64,000 bases of DNA from Ailurus styani (lineage: Eukaryota > Chordata > Mammalia > Carnivora > Ailuridae): NCBI GenBank assembly GCA_002007465.1, contig LNAC01000231.1, positions 700,140 to 764,139 of the forward strand, read 5' to 3'. The translations under genes were made by a program, and so were the position numbers. The notes beneath the pieces are model-generated. The model was given only the letters and a program-made list of their open reading frames with translations. It made no database searches and had not been told where the DNA came from. Of this stretch, positions 35,517-49,540 are shown in pieces. The number at the start of each line of letters is the position of its first letter. The first letter of the stretch is position 1.

Positions 35517-36148
35517 AGTGTTTTTCAAATTAGTTCTCAGTGAAGTATTTTCAAAGGTCTGTTAACCCTCTAGTACAACATTTTAATCTTTGTTTTCATT
35601 TTGACAGTTATATCAATGTTAATGTAAGCATTTCTGGAACTCCGGTGGGGCCCCTGAGAGAAGGATCCGGCCACCTGATCTCAGCACCTGCCCCTGCACG
35701 CATGTCGGATTGTGTGGCAAATTGAACATGTAAATCATGTGGCCTTGTCCAGTGATGCCAAACGTCATTTTAGGACCCCTTGTGAGGGCCTCCATAGTTC
35801 AGCCATGGACCGGGAGGGGTTATGTAGCATACACACTGATGAGAGAGCCCGTGTGGGGGTAGTTGGGGTCATATTCTTGTTGCAAGCAGCAATTTGCTCT
35901 CAGTAAAATCATCTGTTATTTTATATTAATGTTTTTAATTTTAATTTTATTGGTTCTTTAGGCTTTTGTGGGGATTAATGTGTTTTGATTTTATAGAGCT
36001 ATAAGTATAGGGAACTCTACCTGCTTTTATGTTGATACATATTTAAATAACATAATAAAGCTGATTTAGGCCAAGCACTGAAGACACATAAGCCTCTTTC
36101 CCTTAATAGCAATCTGTTATAGTATAATACTCAAATTTGAAAAACACT
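35517..36148. mobile_element. hAT-type DNA transposon with terminal inverted repeats
   Basis: Starts agtgtttttcaaatt (35517) and ends aatttgaaaaacact (36148), perfect 15-bp inverted termini of the hAT/Charlie style. Flanks 'ttttagaa' and 'gtctagaa' fit a degenerated 8-bp target-site duplication. No transposase frame is seen, so it is a non-autonomous copy of 632 bp. It ends about 145 bp from the LAMA2 exon at 36293. Confidence 0.75.
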
Positions 36149-36292
36149 GGTCTAGAAAGTCTCTGAATTTCCCTCCTGGCTGCTTCCCTTGATTTGGAGC
36201 AATGGGAAGAATATTTACCAGTTCTGGCCACTACTCCTTGAGAAGCTTCTATCATCTTTTCCCTGGATCCTGCTGTTACTGCTCCAACCTAC

Positions 36293-36435
36293 CTTTAGTT
36301 CTTGAGTCGTATTTTCGAGACCATACAGCATTTTATATGGGGCAGGTAGTGGGCCAGTGAGGTTGATACTCATGGCCATCTGCTCCAGGCGAGCCAAGTC
36401 ACCAAGAAGAAGGCCCGTGCATTCGTCTCCACAAA
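36293..36435 (-). CDS. LAMA2: LAMA2 exon, start of coiled-coil domain II
   Basis: The exon is 143 bp with acceptor ...cctttcacag|TT and donor CTAAAG|gtaggt. The first two bases finish the Phe codon started by the upstream exon, and 47 codons then end exactly on a codon boundary. The peptide starts CGDECTGLLLGDLARLEQ. The C-x-x-x-C pair marks the transition from the EGF array to the triple coiled coil, where cysteines form interchain disulfides with the beta and gamma chains in laminins. Two N-glycosylation sequons are visible, N-L-T and N-T-T. The flanking intron on the 5' side of the gene is the 24.3-kb L1-rich one. Confidence 0.95.
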
Positions 36436-38204
36436 CTGTGAAAGGGAAACAACATGGACTATTTACTTCAGTTAAGCATCCCAGGCAGATATTCAAAGAT
36501 CTCAGCTATGAAATATTTTATGGCCCACATATAATTCCATGAGAGATGATGCTACCCACCTTAGAAAATTAACCCTTTCAAATAGATGACAGTTGGAAAA
36601 AAGAGGAAAAGAACAACAGACGAGCAGTACATGCCTGTTGGCCAGAAGCTGAAGTAGGGACAGGGACATTAGCTAAGGAACCAAAGAGGAGGAGCAAATG
36701 GATCTTGAGGGGAACGAGCATACTGCAGAAGTACGAGAGGTAAGACATGGGATAGAACATGGTAAATGTTCCAGGCATTTCCACATAAGCAATCTAGAGG
36801 ACAACTGTAACTAGAAAATAGAACATACTCCTGTGTCTAAAACTGGACTCAAATATTCTGTGCTCCCCTGGAGTGTCCTGGAGAGCGTCTATAGCATTTG
36901 GGTCGTCAGGTGTTCCACATTCCATGGATGTCGCCTATCCCAAATACGTACGACTTTTCCACTTGACATCTATTGAAAAGAATTATTTTTTTTAAAAGAA
37001 AAGTCAAAAGAAAGAGCTTTTCTTTTTATAATTTGTGTTTTTTGGTTCGTGATATGTATGGATTTATTTACTGACTGACTTATTTGCCAACTTTTCCTCT
37101 TTAGCCTTTCAACACTTTATCGCCCATCATCACATGCTCTCCCACAAATTCCTGCTTTGCTAATTAACCTCATCCAGTCTTGTGGATAAATAATTGCTAA
37201 GGGCCAGGAAAATGTTATTCCTTAAGTAGCCAGAAGTGCTAATGTTCTATGTATAATCTTCTCGATAATTAGGAAGAGGGCGTACTCAAGCTCGGTGTGG
37301 TGGAAGGGGGCTGGTGGTAGAGTTAGTAGAGAGAAAAAAATGGATGTTTTCTTCATTATTAGATTAATTTCATAAACAGTAGAATTTCTAAAATAAATAT
37401 ACATGAATTCTTCTGGATTTTAAATTTATACATATTCAGTTTGAAGTTTTTAGTTTCTTTTTCTTTTTTTTTAACTCTTTGTGATAGAGCAATGAGGGGT
37501 AGCTTCTCCATGCCAAGGAGCACATACTACCATATTTATGATATGCATTCATGTAGACAGTTACAATCTCTGGCATATATTCAGCAGAAGGAGGTATCAA
37601 AACTATGCACGTGAGAAGAGACGTAAATGCATAACATGGCAAATGCCAAGATTTGGAGTAGCTTTGGACCATGCCCCAAATTGGCAAGAATTCAATTAGT
37701 CCTCTAAATAGCACTCCCCTGAGTTGCCTAATGGAGAGAAAACCATTAACTAAAGCTTATAAACAAAGAGAAGTAGAACAGAAGGTGATTTTTTGATAGG
37801 ACAGCAATTAGAAGTGAGTTACAAGATCCATTCACAGGGATTCAGTTGCCCCTAGCACGGCTTTCAGCGAATCAGCCCTGTCCAGGTGATACCTGCAAAT
37901 ATAGAGTGTCACCTGAAGGAGCTTCACCAGCTGAGTGGACAAAGAGGCTTTGGAGGCAGGAGCCCAAGTGTGGAACTAGAGCTGTATTCTCTTCCTCTTC
38001 TGCAAATGGGAATGAAGGGGCATTTGCTCTGCATCGAAACTCAGTGAAAACAACAGAGCGTTGTGCCTTCCTGCTCCCAGTTCATTGCGAGTGCACGAGA
38101 AGCTTTAACACACCTGTCTACGTGAAACAATTACAGAAAACACAACCTGCAACATAATTAGGTGTCAAATGGGCTCTTTCTAAACATCAAGACATAGTCT
38201 GGTT

Positions 38205-38730
38205 CTCAAACATTAGTGGGTCTCAGAATTATCTGGAGAACTTTCTTAAATCCCAGAAGACAGCCGTACCTCCAGCGTTTCTGATTCAGGGGGCAACTGA
38301 GTTGGCTGGCTTCTGATTCTCTGAGAATGTGCTTTCCTCTCAGATGAATGCTGATACTTCTGGTCTGTACAGCACAGTTTGGTGGTAAGGAGATTGGCAG
38401 CGTTGCCATCACCTGGGAGTTTCTTAGACATGCACAATCTTGGACCCACTCCAAATCTAGTGGCTCAGAATCTGCATTTTACAAAGATTCCCATGTGACC
38501 TACACAGGTTAATGTCTGAGAAGCACTGCTGCAGGATGGTTGGTCTCAATTCTGGCTGTGTATTAAAATCCTATTGGGGTTTACAAAATATAGCTATCCA
38601 GGTACTTCCCATCCCCACCTTCAGAGCATCTGCTTTCTTGGGTCTGGGGTAAGGCCTAGGCATCAGGATTTTCAAAAGATTACAGATGATCCTCTCATAT
38701 GGCTAGTGTTTAGAACCACCATTGCAGATG
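38205..38730 (+). mobile_element. Cluster of three MER5/MER20-type hAT fossils
   Basis: About 38205-38330 ('ttctcaaacattagtgggtc'), about 38350-38530 ('gttgccatcacctgggagtt', 'cagaatctgcattttacaaa') and about 38540-38730 ('aattctggctgtgtattaaa'). The boundaries are approximate. Confidence 0.6.
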
Positions 38731-39126
38731 ATAAGCTTTAGGGATGCTCAATCCTATAGATGAAAGTCATCATTTTGCTTATTTATTGTCTCCTCTGCCT
38801 TGGGCACTTCTTCCTCCATCTTCCCCTGTGTGGCTCCTGGATGTTCAGGTCAAGGGCTCAAGAGTTAATTCCTTAGAGGGGAAGGTCACTATGACTCAGA
38901 AATGACTGTCTCCACCAATCACTACTGCATTCCCTTGGTCTTGTTACCTTAACACTCATGTATGTTGAGCTATCTTATTACTTTATTTATATTGCTTCTT
39001 CCGCACCAGGAAAGAGACCTTAAATACCTTTGGTCACAGTGTTTAGGATAGCATCTTGCACACAGTAAACATAGTAAAAAATATGTGCTTACTATTATCT
39101 TTGTGAAAGAAGAGCAAAAATATTTT

Positions 39127-39200
39127 GGAGAAGAGCAGAGTATTAGAAGGAGAGAGCAGAGAGAAGGAGCGAGGGAAAGGGAGGGAGGGAGAGGAGAAGG
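39127..39200. repeat. Purine-rich (GA/GGA) tract
   Basis: 'gaaagggagggagggagagg' lies in a 74-bp stretch nearly free of pyrimidines on this strand. Confidence 0.8.
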
Positions 39201-39529
39201 GTCAAACAGAAGTGTCTACGGGGAGGAAGTGATACTGAGATAAGAATTGGAGAACAACACAGATTATGTGAGGAACAGGAGAACAGAATAAAAACAATGG
39301 TAAGAGAAAATTGTCTTGTGATTGGAGAGGCGGAGACCGATTAATGTCAAGATATGGCTGCAATGATACCTGTAAAAAGTAATTCAGGTTTTTGTTTGTT
39401 TTGAGGTAATTCAGTTTTGAACCAGGAAAGAGTTATTGGAATGGAGGAAGGGAGAGGAAGGAAAAAGATATGAAATGTTATCAAGAAAGAAACACAGACG
39501 AGTGACTGACCAGATAAAGGCAATGTTCA

Positions 39530-39985
39530 GTTCTGGGGTGGATTAAAAATGGTCACCACTTCCTTCCTGTTCTCCCATTAAAAGGTAGAGTCTATTTCCC
39601 TCCCCTTAAATCTGGGTTGGATTTTGACACACTTTGACCCAAAGAGTGTCTCAGAGGAGTACTGTGTAACTCTTGAGCCTCAGCTTCAAGGGGTTCAGCA
39701 TTTGCTGCTTTCACATTCTTGGAACCTTGCTGCCTTATGAATAATCCCAGATGAGTCTTCTTGAGGAAGAGAGGCAGCTGTGAGCAGGAGAAAGGCAGGC
39801 CTGACCATTCCAGCTGAGGTCCCAACATGTGAGTGGGGCTATCTAAGACTCCCCAGGCATGAAAACAAAAGAACTATTCATTGGAGCCCAGCCCAAACTG
39901 TGAACCTACAGAAACTCAAGGATATATCCAGTTGTTGTTTTAAGCTATTGAATTTTGGAGTGCCAGCAATACATAACTAATACAC
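39530..39985 (+). mobile_element. MaLR/MLT-like solitary LTR, ancient
   Basis: The right end 'gttgttttaagctattgaatt', 'ttggagtgcc' and 'acataactaataca' resembles the 3' end of MLT1-type LTRs of old mammalian retrovirus-like elements. There is no internal coding region. The left boundary is approximate. Confidence 0.5.
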
Positions 39986-41959
39986 TTTCCCAAGTTTTGC
40001 AAATGTGATTTAGAGTTCAAATTCAGATCAGACTAACAAGTTGCAATTCACAGGCTAAGAACAAGTATTAGTAAGAATTCTTAATTTCATTAAAAGTTAG
40101 GAAGGATACAAAGATTCTTTTCCCACGGAGGCCAAGTTTATCATTGTTATAAAGTTCCATTCAACTTCTAGTGAAGATGGATTTTGGACAGATGTTCCCA
40201 GGATGTAAGCAAAAAATACGGTCTTTTTACTTTCAAGATCTTGAGATATACTTCCTAATAGGATGTCTCACCATGCTTTTTAGGGCAGTGTGTTCTTCTT
40301 TGCTAGTCCTTTCTCTAAAGTATTTATAATTTATAACCTACCTATTTCCAAGAAGAAATTGAGTCAGCTCACTGATAACAGTGTAGCTAGAGGTTCCTCA
40401 CTGGTGGCTCCAAATATTTCCAGGGAAAAGTTTTCTCAGTTTTTACTTCATATAAGAATAAATCAAGCACTGGAATGCAGAACTAGATCTGATTTCCTGT
40501 AATACACTACAGAGTAAATTGGTGAGCTAGAATGCCAAGTGGCATGATGAATACTGATTTTTCTCTCAATTATTCTACCCCCTGCCCATCTGTTTTGGTT
40601 CCTCATCTTCAGTTGTTGAAATAAAAATGTATTTAATTGCTCTTTGAAGGACTCATACATCCCATTTTATGTCTCTGTGTCCAAAGGTCTATTATTGTCC
40701 CATGTCTTATGGTCTCTGTATTTGCTTTTTGAGGAACAAAGTAGAAGTGCATTTCCATAAGTGAAAGGTAAGTTTTACAGTATGCTCCAAGTAACAGACT
40801 AACATCTGTCCAAATGGGCCAGAAAGACTTATGGATATGACAGCCATGGGGATTTTTCCAAAGCTTCTATATAAGTCTAGTTTATGCAGTTAGACAATAA
40901 ACACATGGGGAAATGTGCCTTTTACATAATGGTTGGCTATCTTATTCTGACACAAAATATTTTACTTATACCTTAAGCTACTTTTATTTGCCCTCAAAAA
41001 GTCTGAACTATCTGGCAAAAACACAGATGCAAATTAAAACCACATTTAATTCACTATGAGAGGGAAGATTTGCAGAGTGTACCGAGACATGGAATATTCA
41101 CATTATGTAAACAATTGTTCTTTGGTAAGGGTACAGTAACTGCTCAGTGAAAATTAACACCTAATAATCAGGACCCCCAAAGAACCTCTTCAAACCATTC
41201 TATTCAGCAAGAGGTAAGGTTATAAAGAGAGATCCTGGCTAAACTGCATGGGAATAAAAGCAAATATCTCAAGACTATGATTATATTTTACATGACTAAA
41301 TGTTTCTGAGGCTTTGCTATAAAAGTGTCAGGATAAATTTGTGTCTAATATTAACAAATGCAGTACTAAATTCAGATCGTTATAGCTGGGCACATGTAAA
41401 GGACAAATCCTGCAGTTGATATTACAGATCTTTCTGTTAGCAATTAGTACAAAATACTGCATTTCTACCAGAGTCCCCCATGCATAATAACTACTGGCTT
41501 ACTGTCACAAAAAAAGTCACACACTACATCCACACCAAAGAAGCTGAAGCTGAAATGTGTGCATTGAGTGTTTTTGAAAAGACCAAACCCATTAACTAAT
41601 TTTAGGTAAAGACACATAAATTGTCTGCTCTAATAAAATAGGGATAAATGAGTAAATATCCATTTCTAACAAAAGAAATTTGTGTACTTATATTCATGTT
41701 TTAATTTAACTCTTTTATATTAAGGCCATTCATAGTTCCTAGGATATGGATTTTATATTTTTCTCCTTTCTCTTTCCCCTTTAAGAAGAAACTTTTAGAT
41801 TGGCATATATTTAGGGCTTATTATTATATAGAAATAATATCTTCTAAAATAAAAATTTGGTTTAAAACTGATTAAAAAGTCTTTTTTCCCTGTATCTCCG
41901 AATAAAGGGAAAGGTATTCTGCGGATTTAGAGGAAGCTGATGAATTTGTTTACGCACCA

Positions 41960-42196
41960 AGTTGTTTTATAAATTACATATAACTTATATATTTAATGTA
42001 TATCATATATGTAAGTATAATTATATAAAAATACATAATATAAATAACAAATTTTAAATTAATAGACTAATAAATGTATATACTTATATGTTATATAATA
42101 TAAAATTTTATATTTTAATTTTAACTTAAATTTTAAATATTTGTGTATAAATTTTATTTAATATACAAAATTCTATTAAGTATGTGTGTATGTCTG

Positions 42197-42227
<31 letters not shown>

Positions 42228-42230
42228 TAC
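41960..42230. repeat. AT-rich low-complexity tract
   Basis: Mostly A and T with 'tatatatatatatgtatata' near the right end, shortly before L1-A. Confidence 0.85.
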
Positions 42231-43879
42231 AAGTTCAATATCCTTAAGTATGGCATAACTGTTCCAAAAAAAAAAAGGTAAACTTTTTTTGTAAGCACTA
42301 TAATAATAATGGGATAGTAAATTTTATCTATACAATATTCATTAGATAGAGGGCAATGTGTTCTTTCTCACTTCCATTATCTCATATATTGTTCACAACA
42401 ATTCTATAAAGTGCTATTAATATTCTCATTTAAAAGATGAGTGAGAGTCAAAATAATTGATATATGAGTCTATAAATATTGCCATGTGGGGGGGAGGAGC
42501 AAGACGGCAGAGGAGTAGGAGACCTAAATATCACTGGGTCCCAGGAGTTCAGCTAGATCATTATCAAACCATTCTGAACACCTACAAACTCAACAGGAGA
42601 TCAAAGAGAAGAAGAGTGGCAATTCTAGGAACAGAAAAGTGACCACCTTCTGGAAGGTAGGAGGAGCAGAGAAGTGAATCTGAGGTGATATACGGGAAGA
42701 GAGACTGCAGGGGGAGGGGCCGGCTCCCAGAAAGGGGTAGAGTAGCGGAGCACAAAATCGGAACTTTTAGAAGTCTGATCCACTGAGGGATGTTGCTCCA
42801 GAGGCTAAGTGGGGGGTGGAGCCCTGGACACTGTGGTCTCAGGACCTGCAGGGTCACAGAAAGACTGGGGGTGTCTGAGTGTGGCAGAGCTCCCAAGTAT
42901 CACAGCAGGGAAGGGGGCAGCAGAAATGAGGCTGAGGAGGGGGCTCTCAGCTCGGGGTTACCTTAGACCATGATCCAAGGCACAGTCGGGCTACTGCTCT
43001 TTGAGCAGGGACTCCATAGGTGGCAGATCTGGGAGACCCCCTCCTTCCTCATCCAGGAGGAGTGGCGCGGGAGTGTGCTGCAGGAATCTGCTGGGTTTGG
43101 AGACTCCAAACAGGGCCGTGCCCCAGAGGCAGAAATGCTTGGTCACAGACTGGGTGAGCTCAGAGTATGGCCAGAGACCAGACAGCTAGGAGGGATTGAC
43201 TGTTTTTCTCTGAGGGCATACTGAGGAGTGGGGCCCTGAGCTCTCGACTCCTCTGGGTCAGAGACTGGGAGGCTGCCATTTTCATTCCCATCCTCCAAAG
43301 CTGTACGGAAAGTGTTCAGGGAACAAAAGCTCCTGAGAGCAAAACTGAGCAGATTACTTATCTTGGCCCCTGGCAAGGGTGGTGCAATTCTGCCTTGGGC
43401 AAAGACATTTGAAAATCACTGCAACAAGCCTCTCCCCCAGAATATCAGCCAGCAAGAACAACCAGGCAAGACCAAGTTCACTGATCAACGAGAAATGCGG
43501 AACTCCAGAACTAGGGGAATGCAACACATAGAATTCATGGCTTTTTTCCCCATGATTCTTAAGTCTTTCAAAGTTAAATTTTTTAAATTTTATTTTTTTC
43601 TTATTCTTTTTTAAATTTTTCTTCTTTCCAATTTTAACCTTTTTAAAACTATTTTATCTTATCAATACCTTTTACATTTTTTTCTATTTTTTCTATTTTT
43701 TCTATTTTTCATTGTCATACTCATATTCTATCCCTATTTAACCTTATTTTTTGTATACATATAGGTTTTTCTTTCTTTAAAATTTTGGGATACAGTTTCT
43801 TCTAACACATCAAAATATACCCTAAATCTAGCATGGTTTGTTCTAGTCTCCAGCCTAATCACATTCCTTCCTCTTTTTT

Positions 43880-44073
43880 TTTTTTAAAGATTTTATTTAT
43901 TCATTTGACATACAGAGAGAGATTACAAGTAGGCAGGGAGGCAGGCAGAGAGAGAGGAGGAAGCAGACTCCCCGCTGAGCAGAGAGCCCGATGTGGGCCT
44001 CGATCCCAGGACCCTGGGATCATGACCTGAGCCGAAGGCAGCAGCTTTAACCCACTGAGCCACCCAGGCGCCC
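43880..44073 (-). mobile_element. CAN-SINE inserted in L1-A
   Basis: Reverse-oriented copy in the L1-A leader region, with duplication ccttcctctttttt at 43866-43879 and 44074-44087. Confidence 0.95.
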
Positions 44074-44280
44074 CCTTCCTCTTTTTTCAGCCAAATTCTT
44101 ATAACTTTCTCTTTTAGAAAATTTTAAATTTTCATCTTTACAGTCATATTCCATACCTTCATTGTGCTTACCCTTATTGTTGTATATGTATGTTTTTCTT
44201 TCTTTAAAATTTTGGAGGCAGTTTCTTCTAACAGACCAAAATACACCCAAAATCAAGAATCAAGTGTGGCTCTGTTCGAT

Positions 44281-44512
44281 TTTAAGTTATTATTTATAAT
44301 TATTATTATATTTATATAATATAAATGTATAATATTATAGTATAAATATATATTCATAAATAAATATATAAATATATCATATATGATAAATAATATATAA
44401 CATACAATAAATATATAAATATAATCATAATATATAATATATAATTAATTATATAATATACATATATATTTATATAATTATTATAATTTATAATTATTAT
44501 TTATTATTTTAT
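44281..44512. repeat. AT-rich low-complexity tract within L1-A
   Basis: Nearly pure A and T ('aataaatatataaatatat' style), between the SINE insertion and ORF1. It is absent in this form from L1-B. Confidence 0.85.
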
Positions 44513-44664
44513 GCACACACACTCACTTTGTTGTTGTTGTTGTTCTTTTCTTCTCCCCCCAATTTTGGGTCTCTTCCAATTATTCAGTGTATATTTTTCT
44601 GGGGTCATTCCTACCCTTTTAAAAGTATTTTGTTCTCTCACTCATCTATTCTTATCTGGATAAA

Positions 44665-45555
44665 ATGACAGGGCATAAAAACTCACCTCAAAAAAAAGAA
44701 CAAGAGATGGCTAGGGACCTAATCAATATGGACATTAGTAAGATGTCAGAAATAGAATTCAGAATGACAATTATCAGGGTGTTAGCTGGGCTCAAGAAAA
44801 GCATGGAATATACTAGAGAATCCCTTTCTGGAGAAATAAAATCTCATTCTGGAGAAATAAAAGAATTAAAATCTAACCAAGTTGAAATAAAAAAAAAAAG
44901 CTATTAATGAGGTGCAACCCAAAATGGAGGTTCTTACTGCTAGGATAAATGAGGCAAATGAGAGAATTAGTGATATAGAAAACCAAATAATGGAGAATAA
45001 AGAAGCTGAGAAAAAGAGAGATAAACAACTACTGGACCATGAGGGGAGAATTCAAGAGATAAGTGATACCATAAGATGAAACAATGTTAGAATAATGGGG
45101 ATCCCAGAAGAAGAAGAAAGAGAGAGAGGAGCAGAAGGTATATTGGAGCAAATTATGGAAGAGAATTTCCCTAATTTGGTGAAGGGAAAAAGCATCAAAA
45201 TCCAAGAGGCACAGAGAACCCCCCTCAAAATCAATAAAAATAGGTCAACAACCCATCATCTAATAGTAAAACTTACAAGTCTCTGTGACAAAGAGAAAAT
45301 CCTGAAAGCAGCTCGGGACAAGAGGCTTGTAATACACAACAGAAGAAATATTAGATTGGCAGACCTATCCACAGGCCAGAAAGGACTGGCATGATATATT
45401 CAGAGCACTAAGTGAGAAAAATATGCATCCAAGAATACTATATCCAGTTAGGCTGTCATTGAAACTAGAAGGAAAGATAAAACTCTTCCAGGACAAACAA
45501 AAACTAAAAGAATTTGCAAACACCAAACCAGCCCTAAGGAAAATATTGAAAGGAG
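44665..45555 (+). pseudogene. L1-A ORF1 remnant
   Basis: ORF1 encodes the L1 RNA-binding coiled-coil protein. The remnant opens MTGHKNSPQKKEQEMARDLI and shows coiled-coil heptads. An A-run near 44890 breaks the frame. It resumes through IMGIPEEEERERGAEGILEQ and the conserved KILKAARDK, and then meets stops. It encodes no complete product. Confidence 0.85.
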
Positions 45556-47436
45556 TCCTCTAAGCAAAGAGAGAGCCTAAAAGTAACAGACCAGAAAAGA
45601 ACAGAGAAATATACATAACAGTCACCTTATAGGTGATACAATGGCACTAAATTAATATCTTTCAATAGTTACCCTGAATGTAAATGGGCTAAATGCCCCA
45701 ATCAAATGACACAGGCTATCAGAATGTATAAAAAAACAAACCCCACTGATATCCTGTCTTTAAGAAACTCATTTTAGACCCAAAGTCACCTCCAGATTTA
45801 AAGTGAGAGGGTGGAAAATAATTTACCATAGTAATGGACAGAAAGCTGGAGTAGCAATCCTTGTATCAGCTAAATTAGATTTTGAGCCAAAGACTATAAT
45901 AGGGGATGAGAAAGGACACTATATCATACTTAAAGGGTCTGTCCGACAAGAAGATCTAACAATTTTAAATATGTCCCTAACATGGGAGCAGGCAATTATA
46001 TAACTCAATTAATAACAAAATCAAAGAAACACATGGGCAAAAATACCATAATAGTAGGGGACTTTAACACCCCCCCCTCACTGAAATGGACAGATCATCT
46101 AAACAAAATACAGGGAAATAAGGACTTTAAATGACACACTGGACCAGATGGACATCACAGATATATTCAGAACATTCCATCCAAAACAGTAGAATACACA
46201 TTCTTCTCTAGTGCACACAGAACATTCTGAAGAACAGATCACATCCTGGGTCACAAATCAGGTCTCAACTGTACCAAAAGAATGGGATCATTCCCTGCAT
46301 ATTTTCAGACCACAGTGCTTTGAAACTAGAATTCAACCACAAGGGGAAAGTTGGAAAGAACTCAAATTCATGGAGGCTAAAGAGCATGCTACTATGGAAT
46401 GAATGGGTCAACCAGGAAATTAAAGAAGAATTTAAAAATTCACGGAAACAAATGAAAATGAAAACACAACTGCTCAAAATCTTTGGGATACAGCAAAGGC
46501 AGTCCTGAGAGGAAAGTATATAGCAATACAAGCCTTTCTCAAGAAACAAGAAAGGTCTCAAGTACACAACTTAACCCTACACCTTAAGGAGCTAGAGAAA
46601 GAACAACAAAGAAAGCCTAAACCCAGCAGGAGAAGAGATGAAAGATCAGAGCAGAAATCGATGAAATAGAAAGCAAAAAGAACAGTAGAACCAATCAGTG
46701 AAACTAGGAGCTGGTTCTTTGAAAGAATTAATAATATTGATAAACTCCTGGCCAGACTTATCAAAAAGAGAAAGGACCCAAATCAACAAAATCATCGATG
46801 AAAGAGGAGAGATCAGAACCAATACTGAAGAAATACAAACAATTATAAGACCATATTATGAGCAACTGTACACCAGCAAATTTGACAATCTGGAAGAAAT
46901 GGATGCATTCCTAGAGACGTATAAACTACCAAAACAGAACCAGAAAGAAATAGAAAACCTGAACAGACCTATAACCAGTAAGGAGATCGAAGCGAAGCAG
47001 TCATCAAAAATCTCCCAACAAACAAGAACCTAGGGCCAGATGGCTTCCCGGGGAATTCTACAAAACATTTAAAGAAGAATCAATACCTATTTTCCTGAAA
47101 CCATTCAAAAAAATAGAAATGGAAGGGAAACTTCCAAGCTCTTTTTATGAGACTGGCATTACCTTGATCCCAAGGCCAACAAAGACCCCATCAAAAAGGA
47201 GAATTACAGATGAATATCCTTGATGAACACAGATACAAAATTTCTCACCAAAATACTAGCCAATAGGATCCAACAGTACATCCACGATCAAGTGAGATTT
47301 ATTCCTGGGATGCAAGGTTGGTTCAACATTCACAAATCAATGAATGTGATGCACTACATTAATAAAAGGACAAGAACCATATGATCCTCTTAATAGATGC
47401 AGAAAAAGCATTTGACCAAGTACAGCATTCTTTCTT

Positions 47437-47633
47437 TCTTTTTTTTAAGATTTTATTTATTTATTTGACAGAGAGAGAGAGAGATTAAAGTAGGCAGAGA
47501 GGCAGGCAAAGAGAGGAGGAAGTAGGTTCCCCTCTGAGCAGGGAGCCCAATGCGGGGCTCGATTCCAGGACCATGAGATCATGACCTGAGCTGAAGGCAG
47601 AAGCTTTAACCCACTGAGGCACCCAGATGCCCC
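47437..47633 (-). mobile_element. CAN-SINE inserted in L1-A ORF2
   Basis: Reverse-oriented copy with perfect duplication cagcattctttctt at 47423-47436 and 47634-47647. It splits the reverse-transcriptase part of L1-A ORF2. Confidence 0.95.
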
Positions 47634-49472
47634 CAGCATTCTTTCTTGATCAAAATGCTGCTCAGTGTAGGGACAAAGTGTACATACCTCAATATCATAA
47701 AAGGCATCTATGAAAAATCCACAGCGAGTATTATTCTCAAGGGGAAAAACTGAGAGCTTTTCTACTAAAGTTAGGAACATGGGAGGGATGTCCACTATCA
47801 ACACTGTTGTTCAACATAGTCCTAGAAGTTCTAGCATCAGCAATCAGGCCACAGAAAGAAATGAAAGGCATCTGAATCAGCAAAGAAGTCAAACTCTTAC
47901 TCCTTACAGATGACATGAAACTCTACATGAAAAACCCAAAAAACTCTACCCCCAAATTGTTAGAACTCATACAGGAATTCAGTAAACTTGCAGGATATAA
48001 AATCAATGCACAGAAATCAGTTGCATTTCTATATACCAACAACAAGACAAAGAAAGAGAAATTAAAGAGTCTATCCCATTTACAAATGCACCAACACCAT
48101 AATATACCTAACAAATCTAACCAAAAAGACAAAGAGTTTGTACTCAAAAAACTATATAGAATATTGATGAAAGAAATTGAGGAAGACATAAAGAAATGGA
48201 AAAATGTTCCATGATCCTGGATTGGAAGAACAAATATTGTAAAAATGTTTATGCTGCCTAGAGCAATCTACAGATTTAGTGAAATCTCTATCAAAATACC
48301 ATCAACTTTTTTCACAGAAATGGAATAATCCTAAAATTTGTATGGAACTAGAAAAGAGCCTGAATAGCCAGAGGAATGTCAAAAGAAAACCAAAACTGGT
48401 AGCATCACGGTTCTGGATTTCAAGCTCTATTACAAAGTTGTAATCATCAAGACAATATGGTACTGGCACAAAAACAGACACATAGATCAACGGAACAAAA
48501 TAGAGCCCAGAAAAAGACCTTCAACTTTATGGTCAACTAATCTTTGACAAAGTAGGAAAGAATGTCCAATGGGAAAAAGACAATCACCTTAACAAACGGT
48601 TTTGGGAAAATTAAACAGCCACATGCAGAAGAATGAAACTGGACCATATCCTTACACCACACACAAAAACAGACTCAAAATGGATGAAAGACTTAATGTG
48701 AGGCAGGAATCCGTCAAAATTGTTGATGAGAACACAGGCAGCAACCTCTTTGATCTCAGTCACAGTAACTTCTTCCTAGACACATTGCCAATGGCAAGGA
48801 AAGCAAGAGCAAAAATGAACTATTGGGACTTCACCAAGATAAAAAAGGTTTTTCACAGCAAAGGAAACAGTCAACAAAACCAAAAGACAACAGACAGAAT
48901 GGGAGAAGATATTTCACAAATGACATATCAGATAAAGGGCTAGTATCCCAAATCTAAAAAGAACTTATCACACTCAATACCCAAAGAACAAATAATCCAA
49001 CCAAGAAATGGGCATGAACAGACATTTCTGCAAAGAAGACATCCAAATGGCCAACAGACAGATGAAAAAGTATTCACCATCACTTGACATCAGAGAAATA
49101 CAAATCAAAACCACAACGAGATACCACCTCACACCTCACTCCAGTTAGAATGGCTAAAATGAATAAGTGAGAAAATGACAGATGTTGGCAAGGATGTGGA
49201 GAAAGGGGAACCCTCCTACACTGTTGGTGGGAGTGTAAATTGGTGCAGCCACTCTGGAAAACAATGTGAAGTTTCCTCAAAAATTTGAAAATAGGAGCTA
49301 CTCTGTGACACTGCAATTGGACTACTGGGTATTTACCCCAAAGATACAAAAGTAGTGATCTGAAGGAGCACATGCACCCGAATGTTTATAGCAGCAATGT
49401 CCACAATAGCCAAACTATGGAAAGAGCCTAGATGTCGAACAGCAGATGAATGGATAAAGAAAATGTTTTATT

Positions 49473-49476
<4 letters not shown>

Positions 49477-49523
<47 letters not shown>

Positions 49524-49540
49524 ACACACATACACACACA
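49477..49540. repeat. (CA)n microsatellite within L1-A
   Basis: About 64 bp of almost pure CA with two TACA interruptions. It occupies the L1 site usually reading 'tatatacacaatggaat'. Confidence 0.95.

Larger units (their letters stand above)
32762..36292 (-). other. LAMA2 intron
   Basis: This 3.5-kb intron contains MIR fragments, a Tigger-type element, a young CAN-SINE 0.9 kb downstream (in gene order) of the exon at 36293, and a hAT-type element ending about 145 bp from that exon. Confidence 0.6.
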
